A DNA stretch of 60,167 bases from Cyanobacteria bacterium UBA11153. GTDB lineage: Bacteria; Cyanobacteriota; Cyanobacteriia; Cyanobacteriales; Coleofasciculaceae. Of the stretch, positions 30,001 through 37,544 are shown in pieces. The stretch lies in NCBI GenBank assembly GCA_003511885.1, contig DOIX01000362.1, positions 5,109 through 65,275 of the forward strand. Direction: 5' to 3'. The position numbers and the translations under genes were made by a program. The number at the start of each line of letters is the position of its first letter. Positions within the stretch are counted from its first letter, which is position 1. Under the pieces are notes generated by a model. The model had not been told where the DNA came from, did no database searches, and saw only the letters and a program-made list of their open reading frames with translations.

Positions 30001-31362
30001 TTCTTGAGAGGGGTTAGCCACAATTCCTGCTAATAAGGTTGGGAAATGACCCAAGATCCGGGTAATAGTCGCGTCCTCAAATAGGTCAGTGTTATATTCC
30101 AATGTTCCTGATATTCCTTGAGGTGTCTCCCACATCGCTAAGGTTAGATCGAAATTCGCTGTACTTTGATCGATCTGGAAGTTTTCAATGGTTAGTCCAG
30201 ATATTTCTAGCGCTGAATCTGGAGTATTTTGCAGGAGGAACATCACCTGAAATAGTGGAGAATGACTGGTGTTTCTTTCTGGTTGCAATTCCTCTAATAG
30301 CTTCTCAAAGTGCAGATCTTGGTGAGCATAGGCTCCTAAAGTTACTTCACGGACTCGTTCTAATAATTCTCGAAAATTGGGATTACCTGCTAAGTTAGTC
30401 CGCAAGGCTAAAGTATTGACAAAAAAGCCAATTAAACCTTCAGTTTCAACTCGATTTCTTCCGGGAATGGAAGTAGCAATAATGATATCCTCTTGTCCAG
30501 AATAGCGGTAAAGTAAAATATAAAAAGCAGCTAACAATATCATGAACAGAGTCGCGCCAGACTCTTGACTCAACTGTTGTAGAGATTGGCTGAATTCCGG
30601 TGATAGTAAGAAGAATTGTTTTTTGCCAGAGTAGGTTTGAATGGGTGGACGAGGATAATCTGTGGGCAATTGCAGGATGGGCAGATTTCCACCTAGTTGC
30701 TTTTTCCAGTAATCTAGTTGAGAATCTAAAAATTCACCTTTTAGCCATTCATGTTGCCAAACAGCATACTCTGGATATTGAATCGGTAATTTTGGTAAAG
30801 GTGAAGGTTTAGCTGATGAGAAAGCTTGGTACAAAGCGGCTAATTCTTGATTAAATACTCCTCTTGACCAACTATCGAAAACGATCTGGTGCGAAGCGAT
30901 TAGTAAGATGTAGTTTTCTGATGTAAGCTGGAGGATTTTGAAGCGAAATAAGGGAATTGTAGCTAGGTCGAATGGTTGTTGGGCTTCTTGTTGAGCAAGA
31001 CGTTGAGATTCTGTTTCTCTTTCGGCTTCTGGCAATTCTCTTAAATCGATAATTGGCAGAGTAAAATCTATATTTCGATAAATTAATTGCTGGAGTTCTC
31101 CATTGACAGAGGCAAAAGTAGTCCGCAAGCTTGCGTGACGATTTACTAATTCTCTTAGGCTTTGCTCTAATGCTGTTACATTGAGTATCCCGCTTAAGCG
31201 ATAGGCTATGGTTATATTATAAGAGGAACTACCAGGTTCTAATTTGTCGATAAACCAAAGGCGTTCTTGACTAAAAGATGCGGGGAAAACGAAAACCTCT
31301 GTATCAAGATTGTCAAGTGTATTTAGAGCTTCTGCTAAATAATTTGGATGGATCTGTGTCAT
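24067..31362 (-). CDS. NRPS-2: C, A (Pro-like), PCP, C, A (Gln-like), PCP, Cys-TE
   Basis: The 2431-residue synthetase has C1 (about 24-450), A1 (470-970), PCP1 (1000-1065), C2 (1085-1520), A2 (1535-2030), PCP2 (2060-2125) and a thioesterase (2140-2425). C1 starts normally (FPASFSQERLWF), but its HHxxxDG reads H158-Q159-IVF-D163-S164, so the second, catalytic His is lost. C2 has intact HHIISDG. Pocket residues by alignment to GrsA are D-V-Q-F-I-A-H-V-V for A1, close to known proline codes, and D-P-Q-D-L-G-V-V-D for A2, close to glutamine codes. Both PCPs carry LGGHS. The thioesterase has GGHCFGG with Cys2222 as nucleophile and is a close paralogue of that of NRPS-1. No epimerase or methyltransferase domain was seen. 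The likely product is Pro-Gln, or X-Pro-Gln if an upstream partner once existed. No good Shine-Dalgarno precedes the ATG. Confidence 0.93.
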   Translation of the reverse strand: MTQIHPNYLAEALNTLDNLDTEVFVFPASFSQERLWFIDKLEPGSSSYNITIAYRLSGILNVTALEQSLRELVNRHASLRTTFASVNGELQQLIYRNIDFTLPIIDLRELPEAERETESQRLAQQEAQQPFDLATIPLFRFKILQLTSENYILLIASHQIVFDSWSRGVFNQELAALYQAFSSAKPSPLPKLPIQYPEYAVWQHEWLKGEFLDSQLDYWKKQLGGNLPILQLPTDYPRPPIQTYSGKKQFFLLSPEFSQSLQQLSQESGATLFMILLAAFYILLYRYSGQEDIIIATSIPGRNRVETEGLIGFFVNTLALRTNLAGNPNFRELLERVREVTLGAYAHQDLHFEKLLEELQPERNTSHSPLFQVMFLLQNTPDSALEISGLTIENFQIDQSTANFDLTLAMWETPQGISGTLEYNTDLFEDATITRILGHFPTLLAGIVANPSQEISTLPLLTAAEKHQLLVEWNNTAADYPQDTCIHQLFESQVERTPDAIAVVFEDQRLTYRELNNRANQLAHYLEKLGVKPEVLVGICVERSLEMVVGLLAILKAGGAYVPLDPVYPQDRIAFMLEDTQIQVLLTTIQLVETLPSHQAKVICLDRDWTGISNESPENLISTVQLSNLGYVIYTSGSTGKPKGVAMMQLPLFNLILWHLNHPQLGIPAKTVQFAPLSFDVSFQEIFSTWCSGGTLVLISEEMRRDAMALLRFLHQNMVERLFLPFVALQQLAEVAADSDLVLTNLSEIITAGEQLQITPAIALWFSQLPASRLHNHYGPSESHVVTAFTLTSPVSSWSNLPPIGCPIDNTQIYILDSHLQPVPIGIPGELYIGGDGLARGYLNRPELTAEKFIPNSFDPSKSARLYKTGDLSRYLPDGNIEYLGRIDNQVKIRGFRIELGEIESVLAQDPHVRETVVIAREDVPGDKRLVAYIIPQAQPAPTTDELRRFLKQQLPDYMVPSAFVILDAFPLTPSGKLDRRALPLQNISTETFSDKFVAPRTPTEEIIANIWAEVLRLNKVGIRHNFFELGGHSLLGTQVISRCQKAFGIELPLRTLFERPTVAELSQSIEKAKTDITVNLPLLVPISRVGKIPLSFTQTKLWFLDQLTPNSATYNIPDAERFKGVLNLQALSESLLEIIRRHESLRSTFTSVDGEPSQIISETINFTLPVINLENISAAAREEEASRLTTEEAQEPFNLAIGPLVRAKVLRLASDDHILLLTLHHIISDGWSLGILRQELAALYEAFSSGKPSPLPELPIQYPDFTVWQRSWLEGEILASQLDYWKEQLGGQLPVLELPTDYPRPPIQTYSGKQQSLLLSPELSSGIKQLSQKSGVTLFMTLLAAFYILLFRYSRQEDIIIGTPVAGRNRLEIEGLIGFFVNTLALRTNLGGNPSFEELLERVREVTLGALAHQDLSFEKLVEELQPERDMSRSPLFQVMFVLENTPQSTCELPDLTLSTLEIDNGTAKFDLTISLTESSEEIKGTWEYNTDLFDTATITRMIGHFQTLLEGIVANPSQSIAQLPLLTEAERHQLLVEWNNTQTDYPQDKCIHQLFEEQVEQTPDAVAVVFGEKILTYQELNNRANQLAHYLQKFGVKPETFVGICLERSWEMIVGMLGIIKAGGVYVPLDPTYPQQRITFMLSNAQVPILLTQKYLLKQLPASNIQVICLDSDWEIINQNSQENLLSPVMSIDLAYVIYTSGSTGQPKGVAVSHKSAINLATALDQAVYHHQDYPLRVSLNAPLSFDPSVQQIVQLLYGHTLYILPDNIRRDGDRLLAYIRDHSLDVLDGTPSHIKLLLAAGLNEINDGIPKLVLLGGEPLDEVTWKSLASINNTHFYNVYGPTECTVDTTSCLITKELTKPTIGRPLANAEIYILDAHLQPLPIGVPGEIYIGGDGLARGYLNRPELTAEKFITNPFNKSKRLYKTGDLARYLADGNIEFIGRIDSQVKIRGFRIELGEIESVIAQATNVQETVVIVREDVPGDKRLVSYIIPNQEIPITDDLRRFLKERLPDYMIPSAFVIIDAFPLTPNGKVDRRALPLPEYISYNDGNNLIAPRDELEQQLTQLWEKVLNVKPISISSNFFDLGGHSLLAVKLFAQIGNILNKDLPISTLFQAPTIAELANIIRQEAVSISRTSLVAIQPKGSKKPFFFHGGSADALSWAKFASLLDENQPFYALQRPDLDGKEVTEISVKQLAAICLKEIKTVQPKGPYLLGGHCFGGTVAFEMAQQLHSEGEQVDLLALFDAYPPPSAQLYINRNSFSFLLINSFYKFDYWLQKTYYYHGRKLFSGGLLDKLQYIRQKLAEKKSAKQERQLGYEQLKSQPSSDKKTEHTLSHQLRYLRAEKLSEEASMNYKPQVYLGKITLLMAKKQSDEWYLGEFMGWDKLTSVEVDKYEIPGLSGNLFNKDAAPLLAEQLKLCLDGVNPDR

Positions 31363-31414
31363 AATTATAAGTAATCTGGATTATTAGACAAGAGGATTGT
31401 AAAAAACAGATTTT

Positions 31415-31507
31415 TTAACTTGTAATCAGGAGTGGGAGGTTGCCGGAATGGGAGACGGGTACTATTGGTGGTAGATCTACATTAGTACTAGGATTAATCG
31501 TTTTCAT
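31415..31507 (-). pseudogene. Relic start of a lost NRPS condensation domain
   Basis: A 30-codon frame begins at an ATG (31507) preceded by a strong AAGGAG ribosome-binding site. Residues 13-26 read LPPIVPVSHSGNLPL, the usual opening of a cyanobacterial NRPS condensation domain (normally followed by SFAQQRLWF). Here it runs into LITS and a TAA stop. The sequence shows a normal gene start whose body has been deleted. It sits 52 bases upstream of NRPS-2. It is too short to function as an enzyme; it could still be translated as a leader peptide. Confidence 0.7.
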
Positions 31508-31569
31508 ATTTCTCCTTCTTCGGAATCGTCGATGGTGTTGCTATCAGCCGATGTTAAAGGCGTGATAGC

Positions 31570-31644
31570 CTAACGGATGGTGTCAATGCGATCGCGAAAT
31601 TCAGCCACCGTTGGTGCTTCAAATAAGATAGCGAGCCTGACTAG
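31570..31644 (-). pseudogene. Relic C-terminus of a lost NRPS carrier protein domain
   Basis: Reading the minus strand from 31644, the 24 codons before a TAG stop (31572-31570) give LVRLAILFEAPTVAEFRDRI plus DTIR. LFEAPTVAE is the standard last helix region of NRPS peptidyl-carrier domains; the equivalents here are LFERPTVAEL and LFQAPTIAEL in NRPS-2. Upstream of 31644 the similarity ends and no further NRPS sequence is found. The 62 bases between this stop and the relic start at 31507 look like an ordinary intergenic space, so two consecutive NRPS genes once stood here. Confidence 0.72.
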
Positions 31645-31846
31645 GTGACAACAATCTCTCAATACTGGGTAATGGATTGACAGATTATGGCTCTCAAAAA
31701 AGGTCTCCTATTGAGAATAGGACTTAATTAATTGAAACTAGGAATTTATTACCTAGATTATACATCTCACACCTAAAAATGGATCGCTAGTATCAACTAT
31801 AGCGAGGGACGAGGAGCTAGGGGCTGCGGGCTAGGGAAGAAAGCTG
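31645..31846. other. Gap between NRPS relic and sensor kinase gene
   Basis: The stretch is AT-rich and carries no recognisable NRPS sequence; the deletion endpoint should lie at or near 31644. Because HK-2 is read away from NRPS-2's promoter direction on the same strand, the NRPS-2 promoter may lie here or within the relics, but no boxes were defined. Confidence 0.35.
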
Positions 31847-33253
31847 TTACTCTCCACTCGAAGCAATTGGCAGAAGTACTTTAAAAGTAGAACCTTTACG
31901 CAATTGACTATTAACAGAAATCGAACCACCACAACGAAGTAATAATTGCTGAACAATTGTTAACCCTAAACCAGCACCAGTTTCTGCACCAGCTATAGGG
32001 CGACCTCGATAAAAACTATCAAAAAGCTTCGTAATTTCACTAGGAGCAATACCAATCCCTGTATCGCTAAATGCAAGCTGAATATATTCCCCTTGAAGAC
32101 TTGCCAAAACTCTGACTTTGCCACCTGTTAAAGTAAACTTGAGGCTATTATTTAGCAAATTAATTGTGATTTGTCGCAACCAAGTCTCTAAACAAGAAAC
32201 AGGTGGCAGATTGGACGGTATTGTATAACCAAGCTGGATGCCTTTTTCTTGTGCTAGTGGTTGATAGGTGCTGACAATTCCGGGGATAATTTCTGCTAAT
32301 TCCACCCCCGGCATCACTGTATCATAGAGATCTTCATCGATTTGGACTAAATCTAGTAACCCAGCGATTAGGGAATTTTGGCGATCGCATTCTGTATGGA
32401 GTAGCTGCATGTATCGCTGACGCTGTACTGGTTTGAGTTGAGATGAATCTAGCAAACTCAGGGCTGTTTTCATATTCGTCAGTGGTGTCTTTAGTTCCTG
32501 GGCTACTCGTTTCAATAATTCATCTTGGTTGCGCAGATTGTCCTTTGGGGAAGGTACTTTTATTTTGGCAGGTGGGTGTAAAATCGTTTCCGTCCGCTCC
32601 AATTGCTTAACTAATAGCTGATTTAATAAATTTATCTCCCTATCCTCATCAACACTTGCCTCGATTCTCTTGTCATCTATATTTGCCAATTCCTCCCATA
32701 ATTTTTTCTCTAAATCGTCTCCGATCGCTTCTTTTAGTTTACCCATCACCAAGTTAATTACTCGTCGATTGAAAGTCCAAATAACCCCCAACGAATCATT
32801 CCCCTCTCTCCCTGTATCCGACTTAATTTGAGTTAGTGGACGAGCCGCAATTAAACTACTAAACTCATCAGAGATAACAATCAAAAATAATTCTGGTTTC
32901 AGGAGATTTCCTCCTCCTATCTGGAGGGGTATAATTCGAGCTTCTGTGTCATCATCAGTCTCCGCTCCCGACCTATCTGTTACCTCAATTTCCTCCTCTC
33001 CGCCACAGAGATAAATCCGCTCGGTAAACCAATCTTGTTTGCGGTATCGATTGATTTCCGAAATCCAACTGCCCCCCGGTGGCAACTTAGCACAGATAGT
33101 TCCCGATATTTTCTGAGCGATCGCGATATCGAGGATCGTCCCAACCAATGATTTGAGCAAAAGAGGACTGACGAGCGCAGCTCGATCTATACTAAGATTC
33201 TCTAGGGCTAGCTGATAGAGGGAGAAATCTGGAGTTGCGATCTCTTGCTTCAT
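31847..33253 (-). CDS. Sensor-kinase-like protein with Gln replacing the phospho-acceptor His
   Basis: The 468-residue soluble protein has an N-terminal DICT-like sensory region (about 10-175, with LFLIVISDEFSSLIAA), a linker, and a HisKA-type dimerisation helix. The H-box reads AQELKTPLTN: Gln252 (codon CAG, 32498-32500) stands where SHELRTPL has its phosphorylated His. The catalytic domain is complete, with N-box NLLNNSLKFT, D-box DTGIGIAPSE, an F-box-like LFDSFYRG and G2 GAGLGLTIVQQL. It should therefore bind ATP but cannot autophosphorylate at the usual site. This is the reverse of the defect in the kinase at 10387, whose N-terminal region is similar. It ends the NRPS region on the same strand; a role in controlling it is only inferred. 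Confidence 0.85.
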   Translation of the reverse strand: MKQEIATPDFSLYQLALENLSIDRAALVSPLLLKSLVGTILDIAIAQKISGTICAKLPPGGSWISEINRYRKQDWFTERIYLCGGEEEIEVTDRSGAETDDDTEARIIPLQIGGGNLLKPELFLIVISDEFSSLIAARPLTQIKSDTGREGNDSLGVIWTFNRRVINLVMGKLKEAIGDDLEKKLWEELANIDDKRIEASVDEDREINLLNQLLVKQLERTETILHPPAKIKVPSPKDNLRNQDELLKRVAQELKTPLTNMKTALSLLDSSQLKPVQRQRYMQLLHTECDRQNSLIAGLLDLVQIDEDLYDTVMPGVELAEIIPGIVSTYQPLAQEKGIQLGYTIPSNLPPVSCLETWLRQITINLLNNSLKFTLTGGKVRVLASLQGEYIQLAFSDTGIGIAPSEITKLFDSFYRGRPIAGAETGAGLGLTIVQQLLLRCGGSISVNSQLRKGSTFKVLLPIASSGE

Positions 33254-33338
33254 CGGAAAAATGGGATTGGTAAGGGTTAATAAACTGTAACGGTAAAATT
33301 AGACAAACCTCCCCATTTCTGACTATGAGGGTAATTAT

Positions 33339-33460
33339 TAGTTGATAGTTCGATAGTTGATAGTTAGGGCTTACTGTATAAGTCGGAAACCTTGACAGTA
33401 ATTAACTAAAAGCGCTTTAGCCGAAGCTTATCAACTGTCAACTGTCAACTGTCAACTATA
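33339..33460. repeat. Inverted heptamer repeats (GTTGATA / GTCAACT)
   Basis: The left arm has TAGTTGATAGTTCGATAGTT (33339-33366 region); the right arm is TCAACT followed by three GTCAACT heptamers (33431-33458). The two arms are complementary with a few mismatches and would form a long hairpin with a loop of about 65 bases. Confidence 0.65.
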
Positions 33461-33963
33461 TCCGCATCCATCTTTTCGATGAACTTGCGTGCAATAATCC
33501 AACTTAATTGACCTCCTCTTTACTTTGAGCGGGATTAACCAGGGGCTGAACTACGCAGATCCCTATCCCATTGCTAAACGCATTTGGGATTGCTTTTGTC
33601 ATGATATTGTAAGACCCATTCACAGCAGCATTAATTAACAAACCTTATATAATAAGGTCATGGTAACACAGGATGAAAAACTCCAAAACAATTAATTTAT
33701 CCCACTAGCAGCTCTCTTTTCGGCTGATATAGGGTTGGCAAAGAATTGTTACGATTTATGAACTATCTCTTGATCAATAAGATAACCTCGTGGGATAATA
33801 TAGATTAAAGAAATCTTAAACTGGTATCAATACAGGAAAGAGACAATTAATCTATCGGGAGGATACCGGACAGGACAAAATCTATTATACCTGACATGCT
33901 GGGGAAATGGGAATTCCAGCGCCTTGGGTCGAAATAGCTCAAAGCGATCAAAACATTATGGAA

Positions 33964-34000
33964 GCTTTTATCCCATGGTTAGAAACCATGGGATAAAAGC
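33964..34000. repeat. Perfect 17-bp hairpin
   Basis: The arms GCTTTTATCCCATGGTT (33964-33980) and its exact complement (33984-34000) are separated by AGA. No T-run follows on either strand. It could be an RNA-processing or attenuation hairpin in a long leader, or a miniature palindromic element. Confidence 0.75.
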
Positions 34001-34513
34001 GAGACAAGGGATGGCTGCCATAGATGCCAGGTTCGATGTTTGCATAATTGAAGCGGCAAACATTACTTAGTAATAAGGTTGACAGAAGATGTCAAATTAT
34101 GTTTTTTTCCTTTGAGATGTTAAGGATAGCTTTAATAAGATTTGAAAAGTATTCCTCAACGATGAATCGATAGGGGATAGAGAGCATTGTAGTACTTCCG
34201 GGAAGGGAGAACCTGAACTGATGATGAGATTTGGCAAGTTAAATATTTCTCTGTCAAACCTGCAACTACACAAAGCAAATAGAAATTCTTGAAAATGAGT
34301 GTGGGAAAGCGCCAAGTAAATTGGCGCAATTGTCGTCATGTTTACAGTTTGTTTGGCGAAAACTGGTGAAATTTTGACCAGCCAAATTTTAGTTAAATAT
34401 TCGTTACTAGATCTATAATTAAACATAGTCAGATCCAGAAGATTTGATAGCGTTAATTAAATTCAGTTCAACTCCACTCAGCATTACTGTTGTTTCATCA
34501 AAGGTGTTTATAG

Positions 34514-35809
34514 ATGGTAAGCAAACCAATTTTAACCATCTTCTACCAGTTCAATCCATGGCAGAGTAGCATTGGCGGAATTCAAACCGTCATTCGCTCC
34601 TTTGTCAAATACTGTCCCACTCAATTCGATCTTAGACTAGTAGGAATCCAAAACGACTCATCCCATCCGCTCGGTAAATGGCAAGAGCGGGAGCTGTTTG
34701 GCAAAGCCATTCGCTTCATGCCCGTGTTAACTATCAAAGATGATAACATTCGGCAACTCATACCGACCACAATCAAATATACAGCAGCCCTTTGGCAACA
34801 GAGGATTGTCTCAGATTTCCTTCATTTTCACCGAATTGAACCCACTCTAGCTGCACTAAATTGGCCAGGAGAAAAAACCCTATTCGTTCACAATGATATT
34901 CAACAACAGGTTGCCGGAAAAGATAACAAAGATACCATTCTTTGGCGGCATTTCCCAACCGGGTATTTGGCTCTAGAAGGCTTCTTAGTCAATCAATTTA
35001 CACAAATACTATCCTGCAATAGCAGATCGACAGAGCATTACCAACAGCGTTACCCAGCCATAGCGGATCGCGTTTCCACCATCAAAAATACAGTAGATAA
35101 CGAAATATTCTACCCATTAACTCAGGAGGAAAAGGAAGAAAAAAGGCGAAACCTAGCCCAGGAGATGGATTTGCCAGAAGATACCCAATTTCTTTTGTTT
35201 GCTGGACGACTTCATCCCCAGAAGCAACCAATATTATTACTAGAATCGCTCCGATCTCTCAACCGAACCAAAGTTCATTTATTAGTCGTAGGCGATGGTG
35301 AATTAAGAGAAGAAATTAGGAGTAAAATTAGTATTTTAGGAATAGGGAAACAGGTGACAATGCTCGGATCGTTAGCATCAGGAGAATTGTCAAAATTAAT
35401 GCGAGTTTGTCAAGGATTCGTCCTGACAAGTGCTTACGAAGGTTTACCTGTAGTCGTCTTAGAAGCATTAGCTTGCGGGCTACCGATCGTCACAACTCGA
35501 TGTGGTGAAACCCCAAACTTACTATCTGCCAATAGCGGAGTAGTCTGCCAAGAATCCACACCATCAGCCATTGCTGCTGCCATTAGTTTAGTATTAGAAA
35601 ATCCCGATCGTTATCCAATCGAAGCCTGCCTAGCATCTGCCCAACCTTTCAGCGCCAGGAGTGTTGTTGGTGCTATTGGTGATGAGATGTTAGCTCATTG
35701 GGATAAATCCAGATTGTCCCATATAAAAAATAATGGAGAAGAAGATATTTCAGAAATAAAATATTTATATCCATCAAGAGACTCTCCAGAAAATGTATCC
35801 GCTCGTTAG
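34514..35809 (+). CDS. GT4-family glycosyltransferase
   Basis: This is a retaining GT-B transferase, probably adding a sugar during polysaccharide repeat-unit assembly at the cytoplasmic membrane face. The 431-residue protein has FNPWQSSIGGIQTVI at the N-terminus (acceptor-side loop), CNSRSTEHYQQRYP and IKNTVDNEIFYP in the middle, then the GT4 donor domain: LLFAGRLHPQKQP, LLVVGDGEL and the nucleotide-sugar motif TSAYEGLPVVVLEALACGLPIV, which contains E-x7-E. It is the first gene of the plus-strand exopolysaccharide run. The ATG at 34514 follows a 1.26-kb leader region. Donor and acceptor are not predictable. Confidence 0.92.
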   Translation: MVSKPILTIFYQFNPWQSSIGGIQTVIRSFVKYCPTQFDLRLVGIQNDSSHPLGKWQERELFGKAIRFMPVLTIKDDNIRQLIPTTIKYTAALWQQRIVSDFLHFHRIEPTLAALNWPGEKTLFVHNDIQQQVAGKDNKDTILWRHFPTGYLALEGFLVNQFTQILSCNSRSTEHYQQRYPAIADRVSTIKNTVDNEIFYPLTQEEKEEKRRNLAQEMDLPEDTQFLLFAGRLHPQKQPILLLESLRSLNRTKVHLLVVGDGELREEIRSKISILGIGKQVTMLGSLASGELSKLMRVCQGFVLTSAYEGLPVVVLEALACGLPIVTTRCGETPNLLSANSGVVCQESTPSAIAAAISLVLENPDRYPIEACLASAQPFSARSVVGAIGDEMLAHWDKSRLSHIKNNGEEDISEIKYLYPSRDSPENVSAR

Positions 35810-35857
35810 CAACTGATAGGCAGATTGGTGTGTTCTAAATAATTTTGAGGTATCGTT

Positions 35858-37060
35858 ATGAAAATTGCTGTAATTGGGGCAAAAGGGCTGCCAGCCAAAC
35901 AGGGTGGAATAGAGCATCACTGTGAAGAATTATATTCCCGGATGGTGAAACAAGGTCACGAAGTAGATTTGTTTGCCCGTTCCTCTTATACGAACTCGCT
36001 TTCTCTCCAGACAGATAATATAGATGGGGTGAGAACAATTTCCCTACCTTGTCTGAATGTCAAAGGGATGGATGCGCTATTAAGTTCAGCCTTGGGCGCG
36101 ATCGCATCATTAGGGACGCGCTACGATATAGTTCACTTTCATGCCTTGGGGCCATCACTCTTCACCTGGCTCCCGAAAATCGCCTCCACAGCCAAAGTAG
36201 TCGTCACCTGTCACGGTTTAGACTGGCAACGCTGCAAATGGAGCAAAGCCTCCAGCCAACTAATTTATATGGGGGAAAAAGCAGCAGTGCGCTGGGCGGA
36301 TAAGATGATTGTCGTTTCCGAGGACTTGCGAGCTTATTTTCAGAAAACATATAGTAAGGAGACAGTCTATATACCCAATGCCCCCTCCAGTTTTGGCGAA
36401 ATCGATCCCAATTTTACAAACGGTAAATCCTTGGGACTAACACCAGGGCACTACATCGTCTTCACAGGGAGACTCGTACCAGAAAAATGTCCCGATTTAC
36501 TGATTGAAGCATTCCAAAGACTCCAACCAGAAGGTTGGAAACTAGTATTAGTTGGAGGAAGTAGCGATACACGGGAATACGCCACCAAATTGATTGATTT
36601 AGCAGACAATAACCCCAATATAGTTTTTACAGGGGAAGTGCCGAGTTATCTCGTTGGCGAAATTGTCCAAAAAGCAGGCTTATTTGTCCTCCCCTCTCAA
36701 ATAGAAGGATTACCCCTAGCCTTACTTGAAGCAATGGGAGGAGGAGTCCCCACCCTTGCCAGTAATATTCCCGTACACCTGCAACTCATCGCGAATAATC
36801 GGGGCTTGCTATTTCCCGTTAACGATTTGGAAGCCTGCACAAATTCTCTCAATTGGGCAATCAATCATCCACAGGAATTAGCAGTGATGGCAAAAAATGC
36901 CCAGGAGTATATTGAGGCTGACTATAACTGGGAAAAAATTACCACAGAGACGTTAGGATTGTACAAACAACTCTGTGCCAAGCCCCAAGGTGCGAGGAAT
37001 CGATTGATAGACGCTATAGCTAAAAATTATCATCGGGGGAATATGGAAATAATTGATTGA
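35858..37060 (+). CDS. GT4-family glycosyltransferase
   Basis: The 400-residue GT-B protein begins MKIAVIGAKGLPAKQGGIEHH, the glycine-rich opening of a GT4 subgroup common in exopolysaccharide loci (WbnK/rhamnosyl-type transferases start similarly). It has VVTCHGLDWQR (about 108), MIVVSEDLRAYF, YIPNAP, YIVFTGRLVPEKCPD and the donor-site segment LPSQIEGLPLALLEAMGGGVP with its two Glu. It follows the first glycosyltransferase by 48 bases, with a GAGG site before the ATG, and is probably co-transcribed. Sugar specificity is unknown. Confidence 0.92.
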   Translation: MKIAVIGAKGLPAKQGGIEHHCEELYSRMVKQGHEVDLFARSSYTNSLSLQTDNIDGVRTISLPCLNVKGMDALLSSALGAIASLGTRYDIVHFHALGPSLFTWLPKIASTAKVVVTCHGLDWQRCKWSKASSQLIYMGEKAAVRWADKMIVVSEDLRAYFQKTYSKETVYIPNAPSSFGEIDPNFTNGKSLGLTPGHYIVFTGRLVPEKCPDLLIEAFQRLQPEGWKLVLVGGSSDTREYATKLIDLADNNPNIVFTGEVPSYLVGEIVQKAGLFVLPSQIEGLPLALLEAMGGGVPTLASNIPVHLQLIANNRGLLFPVNDLEACTNSLNWAINHPQELAVMAKNAQEYIEADYNWEKITTETLGLYKQLCAKPQGARNRLIDAIAKNYHRGNMEIID

Positions 37061-37544
37061 CGTAGCTGCGGCTAAAAGTACGGGGAGCATTCAAGGGAGC
37101 ATCCCCATGAAGGCAAAGATAGTTGTTTTTGCCTTTTCACCCCCCCAGCCCCCCTTGAATAAGGGGGGAGCAAGAATACAACCTGCATTTCTTCCTGGCG
37201 CGGGAGTATCCCGCGCTCAAAGGTTGTTTTTCAGCCGAATTAAGGAGCGCCTACAAACTTCCTGACACAAGAATAATCCGCTCAATCCCATCAGGGGGAT
37301 TGAGCGGGTTGATTCTCCCCCCTTAATCAGGAGGAGTTGGGGGGATGAGGACTAATATTAGGGATTCAAGCCTTAAGATTTTATTGACAAACAGCCTAGA
37401 AGTACAAATCTCATGGGAAACTGGGCATGGAGGTAAAAGAGATTAGGGTGCTTTGATGGTTCAGTCACCAGAGTAATAATTCTTAAATATTATTGCGGCA
37501 GCTCTAGAGTAAAATCCTGACCATCCTAATTATAAGAGCCTGTT
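37061..37544. repeat. Gene-free stretch with hairpin repeats before the wzc-like gene
   Basis: Two C/G-rich palindromes of the CCCCCTTGAATAAGGGGG type (near 37150 and 37315-37350) flank a strong stem of 15 pairs with one G-U (37275-37289 with 37296-37310, AATCCGCTCAATCCC in the left arm). This may terminate the glycosyltransferase transcript, although no clean T-run follows. The promoter of the wzc-like gene should be in the last 100 bases; TAAAAT near 37510 is a possible but unproven -10 box. Confidence 0.55.

Larger units (their letters stand above)
33254..34513. other. 1.26-kb gene-free region upstream of the exopolysaccharide locus
   Basis: No convincing gene is found. The stretch holds heptamer inverted repeats (33340-33460), a perfect 17-bp hairpin (33964-34000) and a short palindrome TTGACA-GAAGA-TGTCAA (34079-34095) that could be an operator or a -35-like element. 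The leader of the exopolysaccharide genes and the HK-2 promoter must both lie here. A 109-codon minus-strand frame (34097-34426) has no protein-like features. Confidence 0.5.

Noticed and set aside
34097..34426. A 109-codon minus-strand frame upstream of the exopolysaccharide genes
   Set aside because: Its translation has no recognisable domain, irregular composition and no good ribosome-binding site, and it lies in the repeat-rich leader.
37053..37265. A 70-codon plus-strand frame after the second glycosyltransferase
   Set aside because: It runs through C/G-rich palindromic repeats and has no protein-like features.
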